The translations under genes and the position numbers were made by a program. 64,000 nt of DNA from Nocardiaceae bacterium (lineage in GTDB: Bacteria > Actinomycetota > Actinomycetes > Mycobacteriales > Mycobacteriaceae), in the NCBI GenBank assembly GCA_021372355.1, contig JAJFUQ010000146.1, positions 29,266 through 93,265 on the forward strand, in the 5' to 3' direction. A model generated the notes under the pieces. It made no database searches and was not told the DNA's origin. It saw nothing but the letters and a program-made list of their open reading frames with translations. Shown piece after piece: positions 1 through 8,264 of this stretch (positions are counted from its first letter, which is position 1; the number at the start of each line of letters is the position of its first letter).

Positions 1-689
1 ACGATCAGCAACAAACCGACAACCGGGTAGTAGAGCGTTCGGATGAGTTGGGAACCGAGGTCGAACCATCGAGGCGGAAGCCAGCCTTCGACGACCTCCG
101 GTCCTACCGCGACGATCGGCAGCACGAAGACGCCGACGATGAGACCCAGCACGTAGAGCCAGATCGCATAGAGGCGTTGCACCACGGGATGCCGCGCCTC
201 GGCCTGGTCATGTGCGGCCGTGATGGCATCGACAAATGTCGAGCACGCCGACGAACCGGCCCAGAACGACAGCAGGAAGCTGACCGACATGATGTCAGCG
301 CGTCCGTTCTGGATGACGTCGGTGACCGTGGGTGCGATGAGTTGGTCGACGACGTTGGTGCTGAACACGTTCCGGCTGAACGAGATGATTCGCGACTGAA
401 GCAGTTCGAGGGTGTTCGGCCCGAACCACCCGGCGACGTAGCCGATACTGCCGAGCAATCCGAGCATCAGCGGTGGCAGGGAAAGCGTCTGGTAGAACGC
501 TGCCGTTGCCGATTTGGCGAAGATCGAGTGATCCCACGCCCGGGAGATTGTGCGGGTCATGACATGCCCGGTACGCCGCAGTGCCGAGACGGTGGGAAGT
601 GGGCACGTTTCGAGTTCATCGGTCGGCCCGGCATAAACCACGCCGAAGGGCGCGGTCTTAGCACCACTGCTAAACACCGATTCGCTCAT
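1..689 (-). CDS. YihY/BrkB-family inner-membrane protein, partial (3' end off window)
   Basis: The frame runs off the left edge, so only the first 229 codons are present. The translation looks like a YihY/BrkB (UPF0761) multi-pass membrane protein: about 45 polar N-terminal residues, then the family-like stretch FYQTLSLPPLMLGLLG, a further hydrophobic segment with WAGSSACSTFVDAI, and the loop AHDQAEARHPVVQRLY leading into another long hydrophobic helix (about residues 172-200). The family was once mistaken for ribonuclease BN; its real function is not established. I chose ATG 689-687 because a GAGGGA ribosome-binding stretch lies upstream and the coding signal begins there. It is divergent from the helicase at 885. 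Family assignment is by remembered sequence pattern. Confidence 0.72.
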   Translation of the reverse strand, partial: MSESVFSSGAKTAPFGVVYAGPTDELETCPLPTVSALRRTGHVMTRTISRAWDHSIFAKSATAAFYQTLSLPPLMLGLLGSIGYVAGWFGPNTLELLQSRIISFSRNVFSTNVVDQLIAPTVTDVIQNGRADIMSVSFLLSFWAGSSACSTFVDAITAAHDQAEARHPVVQRLYAIWLYVLGLIVGVFVLPIVAVGPEVVEGWLPPRWFDLGSQLIRTLYYPVVGLLLI

Positions 690-884
690 TTGTCCCAAGC
701 ATCCCTCACGTAACGGGGTAGTCCGTAGCTCCTCCACCGCGTGTCGTGGCCACTACCTGCAAGTTGAAGTCTGCCACTGTCTGGCATTTCGCGAAGGGGA
801 TGCGATCGCCGCTAAGCTGCCATTCGCCGAACAATTCATCGCGTCTTCACCGCTAACTCAACTGCACGAGGAGCCGCACCGAGC

Positions 885-2606
885 GTGCCCACCACTACGA
901 AACCTGCGCCGACAAGCTCGCTGCGGGCATGGCAGCGCCGCGCTCTCACCCGGTACCTGGCGTCGAAACCGCGCGACTTCCTCGCGGTCGCGACTCCCGG
1001 GGCTGGTAAGACGACCTTCGCCCTGCGAGTTGCCGCCGAGTTGCTTGCCGACCGAACCGTCGATCAGGTGACCGTCGTCGCACCGACGGAGCACCTCAAA
1101 CACCAGTGGGCGGAATCGGCCGCGCGCAACGGCATCGCGCTGGATTCGAACTTCTCGAACTCGACGGGGCAGACGTCGGGCGACTATCACGGCGTGTGCG
1201 TCACCTATGCGCAGGTCGCCGCCCACCCGACGAAGCACCGCGTCCGGACCGAGAACCGCAAGACCCTCGTGATCCTCGACGAGATCCACCATGGCGGTGA
1301 CGCGAAAAGTTGGGGAGACGCGATCCGCGAGGCCTACGGCGACGCGACCCGCCGCCTGGCGTTGACCGGAACACCATTCCGATCCGATGACTCGCCGATC
1401 CCGTTCGTCACCTATGAACCCGACGGTCAGGGCTTCCAGCGGTCCAAGGCTGATCACACGTACGGCTACTCCGAGGCGCTCGCCGACGGCGTCGTCCGGC
1501 CGGTGGTGTTTCTTGCCTATAGCGGCGACGCACGTTGGCGCGACAGCGCGGGCGAAGAGCATGAGGCGCGCCTGGGCGAGCCGATGTCGGCAGAACAGAT
1601 CACGAGGGCCTGGCGTACTGCGCTCGATCCGCACGGTGACTGGATGGCTGCAGTTCTGCACGCGGCGAATCTGCGTCTGAATCAGGTGCGTGCTGGAGGC
1701 GTCCCGGATGCGGGCGGTCTCGTGATCGCCACGGACCAGACCTCTGCTCGCGGTTACGCCGATCTTCTCGAGGCGATCACCGGTGAGCGTCCATGCGTCG
1801 TTCTCTCCGACGACCCGACGGCATCGAGCCGAATCGCTGAGTTCTCCAAGAGCACCCAGCCGTGGATGGTTGCGGTCCGAATGGTGTCCGAGGGCGTCGA
1901 CGTTCCGCGACTGACGGTCGGCGTCTACGCGACCAGCGCCTCGACGCCACTGTTCTTCGCGCAGGCGATCGGTCGATTCGTGCGTAGCCGTCGCCCCGGC
2001 GAAACGGCCAGCGTGTTCCTGCCGTCGGTGCCGGTTCTGCTCGGGCTGGCCAGTGAGCTCGAAACCGCACGCGACCACGTGCTCGGAAAGCCGCATCGCG
2101 AGTCCAACGGGCTCGATGACGAACTGATCGCGGAGGCGAACAAGCAGAAGGACCCCAACGACGAGCCGGAGAAATCATTCGTCTCGCTCGGTGCCGACGC
2201 CGAACTCGACCAGGTCATCTTCGACGGATCGTCGTTCGGTACGGCGACTTTCGCCGGCAGCGACGAGGAGGCCGACTACCTCGGTCTGCCCGGACTGCTC
2301 GACCCTGATCAGATGCGTGCGCTCCTCCGCGAGCACCAGCAACGCCAGGTGACGCGTCGCTCGGCGGCGCCCGCGGTGGCCACCGCTGATTCCGAGCAGG
2401 CCGCGAGCGAGCGCGTCGCCAAGGCCGGCAAGCTGTCGGACCTGCGCAAGGAGCTGAACACTCTCGTGGCGCTGCATCACCAGCGGACCGGAAAGCCGCA
2501 TGGCGTCATCCACGGAGCGCTGCGCACTCAGTGCGGCGGCCCGCCGACGGCGGTTGCCACCGCGGAACAACTCGAAGAGCGGATCGCCACCCTGCGCAAG
2601 TGGTGA
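885..2606 (+). CDS. DEAD/DEAH-box (superfamily 2) helicase
   Basis: 573-aa superfamily 2 helicase-like ATPase. Motif I is TPGAGKTT (about residues 37-44), motif II is DEIHH (about 130), motif III is TGTPFR (about 160), and the C-terminal RecA domain carries VSEGVDVPRL and QAIGRFVRSRRPG (motifs V and VI). The early segment LRAWQRRALTRYL is a Q-motif-like region. The last ~130 residues form a charged, helix-rich tail with no recognised domain. Such proteins couple ATP hydrolysis to nucleic-acid remodelling; substrate and partners cannot be read from sequence. GTG 885 follows GAGGAGCC at normal spacing. The gene is monocistronic and convergent with the membrane protein ending at 2626. Confidence 0.85.
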   Translation: MPTTTKPAPTSSLRAWQRRALTRYLASKPRDFLAVATPGAGKTTFALRVAAELLADRTVDQVTVVAPTEHLKHQWAESAARNGIALDSNFSNSTGQTSGDYHGVCVTYAQVAAHPTKHRVRTENRKTLVILDEIHHGGDAKSWGDAIREAYGDATRRLALTGTPFRSDDSPIPFVTYEPDGQGFQRSKADHTYGYSEALADGVVRPVVFLAYSGDARWRDSAGEEHEARLGEPMSAEQITRAWRTALDPHGDWMAAVLHAANLRLNQVRAGGVPDAGGLVIATDQTSARGYADLLEAITGERPCVVLSDDPTASSRIAEFSKSTQPWMVAVRMVSEGVDVPRLTVGVYATSASTPLFFAQAIGRFVRSRRPGETASVFLPSVPVLLGLASELETARDHVLGKPHRESNGLDDELIAEANKQKDPNDEPEKSFVSLGADAELDQVIFDGSSFGTATFAGSDEEADYLGLPGLLDPDQMRALLREHQQRQVTRRSAAPAVATADSEQAASERVAKAGKLSDLRKELNTLVALHHQRTGKPHGVIHGALRTQCGGPPTAVATAEQLEERIATLRKW

Positions 2607-2625
2607 CGATCCGTTTCATCGCACT

Positions 2626-3660
2626 TCAGTCGGACGAGGTGGTGCGCGGTAGAACCACGATCGCCAACAACAGTGCGATCGCACTCGCGACGAACGGCGT
2701 ACCGGTCCACAGTTCGACGATCGCGGGAACGCCTGCCTCGATCATCGCGGCGGTGAGGTAGAGAATCCAGAACAACCCGGCGGCGGTCGCGGCGAAGCCA
2801 TAGAACGCGAGATGGCGAGTCGGCGCCGGACGCCAGAAGTGCAACAGCACATCGATCCCGAGAAGTGCCAGAACCGCGGCACCGAGGATCGCCGGATTGC
2901 GACCCGCGGTCTGTGCTCCAGAAATGGCGACCATCGGCAGACCGCAGAGCAGCGCGGTACCCGCCGGCGGCTGCCAGCGCTTGATCACCAACAGCAGCGG
3001 CAGGATGAGCACGGCAGTGGTTATCAGAATGCGTGCGGCCAGCGTCGATGCGAGGTGGTTCTCGGTCGTGGACATTCTCTCCACCACCTGTGCGGGAGTT
3101 TCTCCGATCGCATCGCCATACGCGACGAACAGAAAGACGAGGGCGCCAGCCAGCCCGGTCGACAGCAGAGCGGGCCACAGCTGACCCATCGTCTGCCGCC
3201 GTTCCGGGGACCGGCTCCACGCGGCACGCAACGGACTCGTGACGATGACCAACATCGACGCCGCGAGCCCGAGGTGAGTCGGGCTGAAGAGAATGTTGAT
3301 CGTCGTTTCCACGCCGAAGATGATGTGCCACAACATGTCACCGATGCCGAAGACCGCGAACGCCGGAATCGCGACGGCCGCGCCGCGATAACCGAGCGGA
3401 ATGGACTCGACGATGCCGTGGCCCATCCGAACGTTCCGGAAGACGCTGTAGCTCACCCATCCCGAGACGGCCGCGAAACCGCTGTAGAACACGGCATGCC
3501 ACGGCGTGAAGAACGATTCCAGTCCCTTGAGATTGGAGTGAGCCCACGCATCGAGCATGAGTCCGACCATGAACCACGTCGACAGACCAGTCATGATCGC
3601 GTCGTAGCGAAGTGAGGATTGGCGAGGGCGGGTGGTGTGCGCCCGAGCAGCTAGAGTCAC
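2626..3660 (-). CDS. Polytopic membrane protein, unknown function
   Basis: A protein of 344 aa with about eight predicted membrane helices. The N-terminal region contains DAWAHSNLKGLESFFTPWHA, whose polar His/Glu/Trp residues inside a membrane segment suggest a ligand- or metal-binding site; a second His-containing stretch is FGIGDMLWHIIFGVE. I recognise no named family. The frame stays open upstream to 3840, but that part overlaps the small gene at 3708-3953 and is proline/arginine-rich, so I place the start at GTG 3660; ATG 3594 (MTGLSTWFMVGLMLDAW) is an alternative. It lies 47 bp downstream of the 81-aa gene on the same strand, probably in one operon, and converges on the helicase. Confidence 0.6.
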   Translation of the reverse strand: MTLAARAHTTRPRQSSLRYDAIMTGLSTWFMVGLMLDAWAHSNLKGLESFFTPWHAVFYSGFAAVSGWVSYSVFRNVRMGHGIVESIPLGYRGAAVAIPAFAVFGIGDMLWHIIFGVETTINILFSPTHLGLAASMLVIVTSPLRAAWSRSPERRQTMGQLWPALLSTGLAGALVFLFVAYGDAIGETPAQVVERMSTTENHLASTLAARILITTAVLILPLLLVIKRWQPPAGTALLCGLPMVAISGAQTAGRNPAILGAAVLALLGIDVLLHFWRPAPTRHLAFYGFAATAAGLFWILYLTAAMIEAGVPAIVELWTGTPFVASAIALLLAIVVLPRTTSSD

Positions 3661-3707
3661 CTTCCCAGCACACACCAAGCAAATCGCGGTGACAACCCCG
3701 TTTAGCG

Positions 3708-3953
3708 CTAGCCGAGGTGGTGCGCGAGGTACTCGACGGACTGGGGTCCGAGTCCGGGGTTCGTCTGCCGGAGTACCGAGACGATGGCGCGTTCGTCCGC
3801 GGGCCGGACCCCGTGTCGGACGGTGGTGGTGAGTGCCCACCGTTTGGCGTTGGCTACTGCTTCATCCGCGGTCGCACCGCCAAACGTCTGTCGGATCTCT
3901 TCGACCGCGTCGAGGTCGAGACTGTCGCCGGCGGACAGGTTGCCGTCGAGCAT
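3708..3953 (-). CDS. Small hypothetical protein (81 aa)
   Basis: 81-aa soluble, acidic protein without signal peptide or membrane segment. It is predicted to be mainly helical, with segments around DAVEEIRQTFGG, DEAVANAKRWALTT and PQSVEYLAHHLG. ATG 3953 is preceded by GGGAGGTGG at ideal spacing, a strong ribosome-binding site supporting a real gene. The membrane protein gene follows on the same strand after 47 bp, suggesting co-transcription. I recognise no family. Confidence 0.55.
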   Translation of the reverse strand: MLDGNLSAGDSLDLDAVEEIRQTFGGATADEAVANAKRWALTTTVRHGVRPADERAIVSVLRQTNPGLGPQSVEYLAHHLG

Positions 3954-4065
3954 GTGGTTCCACCTCCCAAGCTGACGTTCGATCGCTACTTCATCAAGAT
4001 CTGAGGTACCCCGCCCGGGCCGAAAACAATTCAGTTTGTGGTCGTCATCTCAGCTCGGGTAGGGA

Positions 4066-4091
4066 CAAATAAAAAGCGCCCCTCGCCGGGC
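4066..4091 (-). terminator. Distal half of an intrinsic terminator split by the IS3 element
   Basis: GCGCCCCTCGCC (4076-4087) is the exact reverse complement of 5533-5544, on the other side of the IS element. On the minus strand this arm is followed by TTTTTATTTG (4075-4066), a good T-tract. Removing the IS (4092-5528) and one GGC copy restores a 12-bp stem with a 5-nt loop and T-tract, 14 bp after the DUF7455 stop codon. Bases 4089-4091 are the left GGC target copy. Confidence 0.8.
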
Positions 4092-4131
4092 TGAACTGCT
4101 CCCCGATAGTTGGACTGGATAACTGAAGAGG

Positions 4132-4944
4132 CTAAGCCGCGAGGGCCTGAGCCCGGTACTGAACCGGACTCAGGCCCTTGAGCTTTGTCGAGATTCGAGT
4201 GGTGTTGTACCAATCGATGTACTCATCACCAGCAGCGATCAGGTGCTCAATCGAGTCGAATCTGGTGTTGTGGAACATCTCGGACTTCATGTGTCCGAAG
4301 AAGTTCTCCATGACGGCGTTGTCGTAGCAGTTGGCCTTGCGGGACATCGATTGCGTGGCACCGATCTCGTTGAGCAACGCCCGCCACGACCGATGTTGGT
4401 ATTGAAATCCCTGGTCAGAGTGCACGACTAAACCGGGGTCAGGTGCTGCACACCCGATCGCAGTAGATAACGAACGATTGGTGAAGTCCACCGTCGGCGA
4501 GATGCTCCACGAATGCGCGATGATCCCGCGATCGAACAAGTCCAGAATCGGTGACAGATACGCCTTGCGATCACCAACTCGGAACTCGGTCACATCGGTG
4601 ACCCACTTCTGATTGGGCTCTGCGGCAACGAAGTCACGGGCCAGCACGTTGGCAGCGATCTTTCCGACCTCGCCCTGGAAGGAGTCGTAGCGGCGACGAC
4701 GACGCACTCGGCATTTCAAGCCGAGCTCACGCATCAGCTTGAGCACCGTCTTTTTCGCTAATCGCCACCCCTGGCTGATCAGCACGCGATGAATTCGGCG
4801 GTGCCCGTACCGACCGCGTGAGTCTTCGAATGCCAACCGGATCGCATCCTTCAACTCGGCCATCGGGTCGGCTTGACCCTGTCTTGCCTGGTGATAGAAG
4901 AAGGTTGATCTGGCCAGATCAGCGGCTTCAAGCAGGTCTGCCAA
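4132..4944 (-). CDS. IS3-family transposase OrfB (DDE catalytic part)
   Basis: 270-aa catalytic half of an IS3-family transposase. An N-terminal HTH_21-type segment (ADLARSTFFYHQARQ ... RYGHRRIHRVL) precedes the rve integrase core. The DDE triad is visible as TDVTEF (first Asp), VVHSDQG (second Asp) and NAVMENFFGHMK (Glu), with the family-typical KANCYDNA before the Glu. OrfB lies in the -1 frame relative to OrfA and is open back to the A7 run at 5016-5022, so the functional product should be the OrfAB fusion. The TTG at 4944 may not be used as an independent start. Confidence 0.9.
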   Translation of the reverse strand: MADLLEAADLARSTFFYHQARQGQADPMAELKDAIRLAFEDSRGRYGHRRIHRVLISQGWRLAKKTVLKLMRELGLKCRVRRRRRYDSFQGEVGKIAANVLARDFVAAEPNQKWVTDVTEFRVGDRKAYLSPILDLFDRGIIAHSWSISPTVDFTNRSLSTAIGCAAPDPGLVVHSDQGFQYQHRSWRALLNEIGATQSMSRKANCYDNAVMENFFGHMKSEMFHNTRFDSIEHLIAAGDEYIDWYNTTRISTKLKGLSPVQYRAQALAA

Positions 4945-4982
4945 TGGGAATTCAGCCTTGAGAGAGGCGACGGCCTGGGCTT

Positions 4983-5468
4983 TTACCGTCGTCCTTGTTG
5001 CTTCAAGGCCCGCAATTTTTTTAGGTACGCGTTCTCGGCGCGCAGCCTCAGGTTCTCCCGCTGCAACTGCTCGAGATCGGTGAGCTCTCGAGGAACCGAA
5101 CTGTCCTTCGGTGGCCGGCCTTTGGGCTTGGGTCTGAGACCGTCCTCGCCGTCACGACGGTACTTCTGCACCCAGACCTCAAGCAGGCGCCGAGACGACA
5201 GTTGGTTCTGTTCGACGAGTTCCTCAGCGGACGTGCCAGCGAGAAAGCGTTGAACAATGTCGAGTTTGACCTCGAAGGAGTACTGCGTTTTCGTTGGTTT
5301 CTCCACCAGCACTTCCGCTCCGTGCACTCGCCACCGCCGATACAGGGATCGGACCGCCCAGCGCCCAACACCCAACTGGCTGGAGACGGCTTTGTACGCC
5401 ATGGCCTTACCGAATAACGCTACAGCGGCGCTGCGCTGCTCTTCGGTCAGTGAACTCGCTGCACGCAA
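4983..5468 (-). CDS. IS3-family OrfA (DNA-binding part)
   Basis: About 161-aa DNA-binding subunit of the IS3 transposase. Two helix-turn-helix regions are visible: AVALFGKAMAYKAVSSQLGVGRWAV-type near the N-terminus (19-residue core SSQLGVGRWAVRSLYRRWR) and FEVKLDIVQRFLAGTSAEEL in the middle. A leucine-zipper-like helix (LEQLQRENLRLRAENAYLKK) follows, which in the family mediates multimerisation. I favour TTG 5468, spaced well after GGGGAGTATTTC; the longer frame from TTG 5510 would start inside the terminal inverted repeat. The frame ends at TAA 4985-4983 after the slippery site. Confidence 0.8.
   Translation of the reverse strand: MRAASSLTEEQRSAAVALFGKAMAYKAVSSQLGVGRWAVRSLYRRWRVHGAEVLVEKPTKTQYSFEVKLDIVQRFLAGTSAEELVEQNQLSSRRLLEVWVQKYRRDGEDGLRPKPKGRPPKDSSVPRELTDLEQLQRENLRLRAENAYLKKLRALKQQGRR
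5016..5022 (-). promoter_or_regulatory. Programmed -1 frameshift site (A7) of the IS3 transposase
   Basis: On the minus strand OrfA reads CTA AAA AAA TTG across a run of seven A. A -1 slip here continues in the OrfB frame as ...LKK-IAGLEATRTT..., which is open without a stop into OrfB. This is the usual arrangement for making OrfAB in the family. Confidence 0.75.
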
Positions 5469-5528
5469 AGAAATACTCCCCGGAAGTAGGAACTCGATTT
5501 CCGAGTCCAACTTCCGGGGAGCAGTTCA

Positions 5529-5544
5529 GGCAGGCGAGGGGCGC
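5529..5544 (-). terminator. Proximal half of the split terminator, with right GGC target copy
   Basis: GGC (5529-5531) is the right target duplication, A 5532 belongs to the loop, and GGCGAGGGGCGC (5533-5544) is the first stem arm met by transcripts of the DUF7455 gene. Its partner arm and T-tract now lie 1.4 kb away at 4066-4087. Confidence 0.8.
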
Positions 5545-5557
5545 AGTGGACGAGGGA

Positions 5558-5740
5558 CTATTCCGCAGGGGCGGCGTCGATGACAGCAGAGAGCTGAGCG
5601 AGTCGAGGCGCGTGCTCATTCGCGTGATGCTGGCAGAACAATAGTTCGCTGCCAGAGGCGAGAGTGGCACGTACGCGCGCACGGGCACCACAGCGATCGC
5701 AGCGATCTGCAGCGGTCAACGGTGTCATGGTGGCTTGCAT
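5558..5740 (-). CDS. DUF7455 small zinc-ribbon-like protein
   Basis: A 60-aa protein starting MQATMTPLTAADRCDRCGA and containing a CxxC pair (CDRC) and a later CxxH (FCQHHANEH), a probable zinc-binding knuckle. This matches DUF7455, small conserved actinobacterial proteins of unknown function. ATG 5740 is preceded by GAGGAG at 6-nt spacing; upstream in-frame codons lack a ribosome-binding site. Its transcription terminator is interrupted by the IS3 element, so read-through into the same-strand transposase genes could be altered. It is divergent from the KhtT-like gene. Confidence 0.8.
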   Translation of the reverse strand: MQATMTPLTAADRCDRCGARARVRATLASGSELLFCQHHANEHAPRLAQLSAVIDAAPAE

Positions 5741-5917
5741 TGGCAGCTCCTCACTGTCTGACGGCCCTTTTGTGGGTCGTGCCCATAAAAGCGCTCGATA
5801 TGCATCGGATGTTCCCGAAAATCGGACAACTGTGTCTGCGATCACATCGGATAGTGACCCGAATGCAACATCGAGATCTTCCTAACGTCTGTGTACCCAC
5901 GGGGATACGCTCAAATC

Positions 5918-6400
5918 GTGAACGTCGAAGTCACGCCGCTTCCGGGTATCGGTGTGCGTAAAGATTTCGAGTCCGGTTCGGGCCGCCGGATCGGCGTCGT
6001 CGTGCGCCGCGACGGTAGCACCGACCTCATTGCGTCGCGGGCCGACGATCCCGACACCTGTGAGTTGCAGGTCGCGTTGACTCAGGATGAGGCGGCTGTT
6101 CTCGGGAACCTCCTCGGAACTCCGCAACTCGTCGCGCAACTCCAAGAAGAGCACCGCGATCTTCCGGGAGTCTCAACGCGCCAATTCGAACTCGAAGCGG
6201 ACTCTCCCTTCGACGGCCGAACGCTCGGCGCGACCGGCATGCGTACCCGGACGAAGACCTCGATCGTCGCCGTGATGCGCGCCGGGCAGGTTCTCGCGTC
6301 ACCCGGACCGGACTTCGTATTCACCGCCGGGGATGTCCTGGTGGTTGTCGGCACCTCAGATGGTCTGGACTCGGCCGCCAAAATCCTCGCCCACGGATGA
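5918..6400 (+). CDS. TrkA-C/RCK_C domain regulatory subunit of cation:proton antiporter (KhtT-like)
   Basis: 160-aa cytoplasmic protein. The N-terminal half (VEVTPLPGIGVRKDFESGSG ...) is the KhtT-type N-domain; the C-terminal half (about residues 75-158, with ALGATGMRTRTKTSIVAVM-like core and DVLVVVGTSDGL) is a TrkA_C/RCK_C ligand-binding domain. In KhtTU systems this subunit gates the K+(NH4+)/H+ antiporter in response to nucleotides or pH. The antiporter gene follows after 46 bp, supporting the pairing. GTG 5918 gives the conserved N-terminus MNVEVTPLPGIG; upstream codons to 5891 look non-coding. The M. tuberculosis counterparts are Rv3237c/Rv3236c. Confidence 0.85.
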   Translation: MNVEVTPLPGIGVRKDFESGSGRRIGVVVRRDGSTDLIASRADDPDTCELQVALTQDEAAVLGNLLGTPQLVAQLQEEHRDLPGVSTRQFELEADSPFDGRTLGATGMRTRTKTSIVAVMRAGQVLASPGPDFVFTAGDVLVVVGTSDGLDSAAKILAHG

Positions 6401-6446
6401 TCGCCATGAAGTCCGGTCCGCCCCGTAAGCGGGCGTAGGTGCAGCG

Positions 6447-7616
6447 ATGAATCAGACCGCGTTGGCGTTGTTGGAGCTCGGCGCGGTGTTTGTGGGTCTT
6501 GGCGCGCTCGGGTCCGTCGCGGGTCGATTCGGGTTGTCGCCGATTCCGCTGTACCTGTTGGGCGGACTGGCATTCGGCCACGGGGGAGTGGTCCCGCTCG
6601 GGTCTGCGGAACAGTTCAGCCATCTCGCGGCCGAGATCGGCGTCGTCCTGCTGCTGCTGATGCTCGGCCTGGAATACACCGCGGGCGAGCTCACCACCGG
6701 CCTGCGGCGTACCTGGGTCGCCGGTGTGCTGGACCTCGTCTTGAACGCGACACCAGGCGCAATCGCCGCACTACTGCTCGGCTGGGGACCGGTGGGCGCC
6801 CTGGTCCTGGGAGGCGTGACATACATATCCTCCTCCGGGATCGTGGCCAAAGTACTCACCGACCTGAAGCGGCTCGGTAACCGCGAAACCCCGACGGTCC
6901 TGTCGATCCTCGTGTTCGAAGACCTGGCGATGGCGCTCTATCTGCCGATTCTCACCGCGACTCTCGCCGGCGTGGGCTTCTGGGGTGGCGCCAAAGCATT
7001 GGGCATCGCCCTCGTCGTCATCACGTTCGTGTTGGTCGTCGCGTTGCGGCTCGGGCATCTTGTCTCGGCGGTCCTGGACAGCGAGCACAAAGAGGTGTTC
7101 CTGCTCAAGATCCTGGGTGCCGCGCTGTTGGTCGCCGGACTTGCGCAGGCCCTCCAGGTGTCCGCCGCAGTCGGTGCGTTCATGCTCGGCATCGCGATCT
7201 CAGGTTCGACGGCCCGCAAGGCAGCCAAGCTTCTCGAACCCCTGCGCGACCTGTTCGCCGCGATGTTCTTCGTCGTGGTCGGGTTGAACACCGACCCGTC
7301 CGCCTTGCCGCCGGTCATCGGCTGGGCCATCCTCCTCGCGATCTTCTCCTCGGCAACCAAGGTGTACACCGGGTGGTGGGCCGCCGGCCGTGCCGGAATC
7401 GGTGTCATGGGACGCGTGCGTGCCGGTACCGCTCTCGTGGCGCGCGGAGAGTTCTCCATCGTCATCGCGGGACTAGCCGTCACCGCAGGGGCCGCAGACG
7501 CGCAGATGGCGGCCTTTACGACCGGTTATGTGCTCATCATGGCCGTGCTCGGCCCGATCTCGGCTCGCCTGGCGGAGCCGGCTGTGACGGCCGTGCGCAA
7601 ACGCCAGCAGGCGTGA
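6447..7616 (+). CDS. CPA2-type cation:proton antiporter (KhtU-like)
   Basis: 389-aa integral membrane antiporter with about 12 helices and no C-terminal RCK/KTN domain, which the preceding gene supplies. The family stretch EIGVVLLLLMLGLEYT is followed by ITYISSSGIVAKVL-like and SILVFEDLAMALYLP segments; ED in VFEDLAM occupies the usual conserved acidic position. It should exchange K+ or Na+ for H+ across the cytoplasmic membrane and help control pH and turgor. Start ATG 6447 lies 46 bp after the regulatory subunit stop, in one operon. Confidence 0.88.
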   Translation: MNQTALALLELGAVFVGLGALGSVAGRFGLSPIPLYLLGGLAFGHGGVVPLGSAEQFSHLAAEIGVVLLLLMLGLEYTAGELTTGLRRTWVAGVLDLVLNATPGAIAALLLGWGPVGALVLGGVTYISSSGIVAKVLTDLKRLGNRETPTVLSILVFEDLAMALYLPILTATLAGVGFWGGAKALGIALVVITFVLVVALRLGHLVSAVLDSEHKEVFLLKILGAALLVAGLAQALQVSAAVGAFMLGIAISGSTARKAAKLLEPLRDLFAAMFFVVVGLNTDPSALPPVIGWAILLAIFSSATKVYTGWWAAGRAGIGVMGRVRAGTALVARGEFSIVIAGLAVTAGAADAQMAAFTTGYVLIMAVLGPISARLAEPAVTAVRKRQQA

Positions 7617-7706
7617 CGCAGGCGACAGCGGTCGCGCCCATCTGCTGCGGCATTGTCTTCGAACTACGCCATGAAGGTTCTCGAACATCATGGAAGGAAG
7701 AACCAC

Positions 7707-8126
7707 ATGACGACTCAAACGATCACTCGGTCGAAAGAGCTCAACCGTATTGCCGCAGGCCTGTTCGGCGCTGTTTTCACGCTCCTCGGTCTGCTCGGCT
7801 TCACCGTCTCGGGCGGTCACGATGCACTGGGCCACGAAGGCGGCCACCTGCTCGGCCTGTTCGAAGTCAACGTCTCCCACAACCTCGTTCACCTCGCGGT
7901 GGGCGTCGTCCTGATTGCCGCGGCTCTGGCCGGCGAGGCGATCGCTCGGTTCGCCAACATCGCGGTGGGCGTGGTTTACCTACTGGTCGGTGTCGTCGGT
8001 CTCGCCATCATCGGCACGGACCTGAACCTCATCGCGCTCAACGGCTTGGACAACGGTCTGCACATCGTCGTCGGTGGCGCAATGGTCGCGGCCGGCGTGG
8101 TTCTCGGTCGCCAGGCTGCCAAGTAA
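7707..8126 (+). CDS. DUF4383 membrane protein
   Basis: 139-aa protein with four predicted transmembrane helices. The body NRIAAGLFGAVFTLLGLLGF, the His-rich loop HDALGHEGGHLLGLFEVN, then NVSHNLVHLAVGVVLIAA and a final NGLDNGLHIVVGGAMVAAG match DUF4383, common in actinobacteria and of unknown function. Several His residues sit at membrane borders. ATG 7707 follows GGAAGGAAG at suitable spacing; the frame open from 7653 lacks such a site. A strong terminator follows at 8136, so it is likely the last gene of its transcript. Confidence 0.85.
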   Translation: MTTQTITRSKELNRIAAGLFGAVFTLLGLLGFTVSGGHDALGHEGGHLLGLFEVNVSHNLVHLAVGVVLIAAALAGEAIARFANIAVGVVYLLVGVVGLAIIGTDLNLIALNGLDNGLHIVVGGAMVAAGVVLGRQAAK

Positions 8127-8135
8127 TCTCCAGCA

Positions 8136-8171
8136 CGACAACCTCCCCGTCCACCGGCGGGGAGGTTGTCG
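8136..8171 (+). terminator. Intrinsic-type hairpin after DUF4383 gene
   Basis: CGACAACCTCCCCG (8136-8149) pairs perfectly with CGGGGAGGTTGTCG (8158-8171) around an 8-nt loop, ten bases after the stop codon. It is followed by a short CATTTCT. Confidence 0.8.
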
Positions 8172-8264
8172 CATTTCTGGGCGATTTCCCACCATTGCCC
8201 AATTGCGTTCGGGCGCGCGAGAATTTGATTCAGACATATCCGCCACCGCTCCCTAGGAGGCCTG

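Larger units (their letters stand above)
4092..5528 (-). mobile_element. IS3-family insertion sequence (IS150-like group)
   Basis: Complete 1437-bp element. Ends are imperfect inverted repeats starting TGAACTGCTCCCCG (left, 4092 on) and its counterpart CGGGGAGCAGTTCA (right, ending 5528), each continuing with AGTTGGACT. A 3-bp GGC duplication flanks it (4089-4091 and 5529-5531), as expected for IS3. It carries orfA and orfB on the minus strand with an A7 slippery run between them. Both frames and the DDE residues are intact, so it may be active. Confidence 0.9.

Noticed and set aside
48..713. 221-aa plus-strand ORF at the left end
   Set aside because: Low-complexity Arg/Asp-rich translation; the opposite strand encodes a convincing YihY/BrkB membrane protein.
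4092..5528. Treating the IS3 OrfA/OrfB split as a disabling frameshift
   Set aside because: An A7 slippery run and an open -1 frame show the normal programmed frameshift; the element looks intact.
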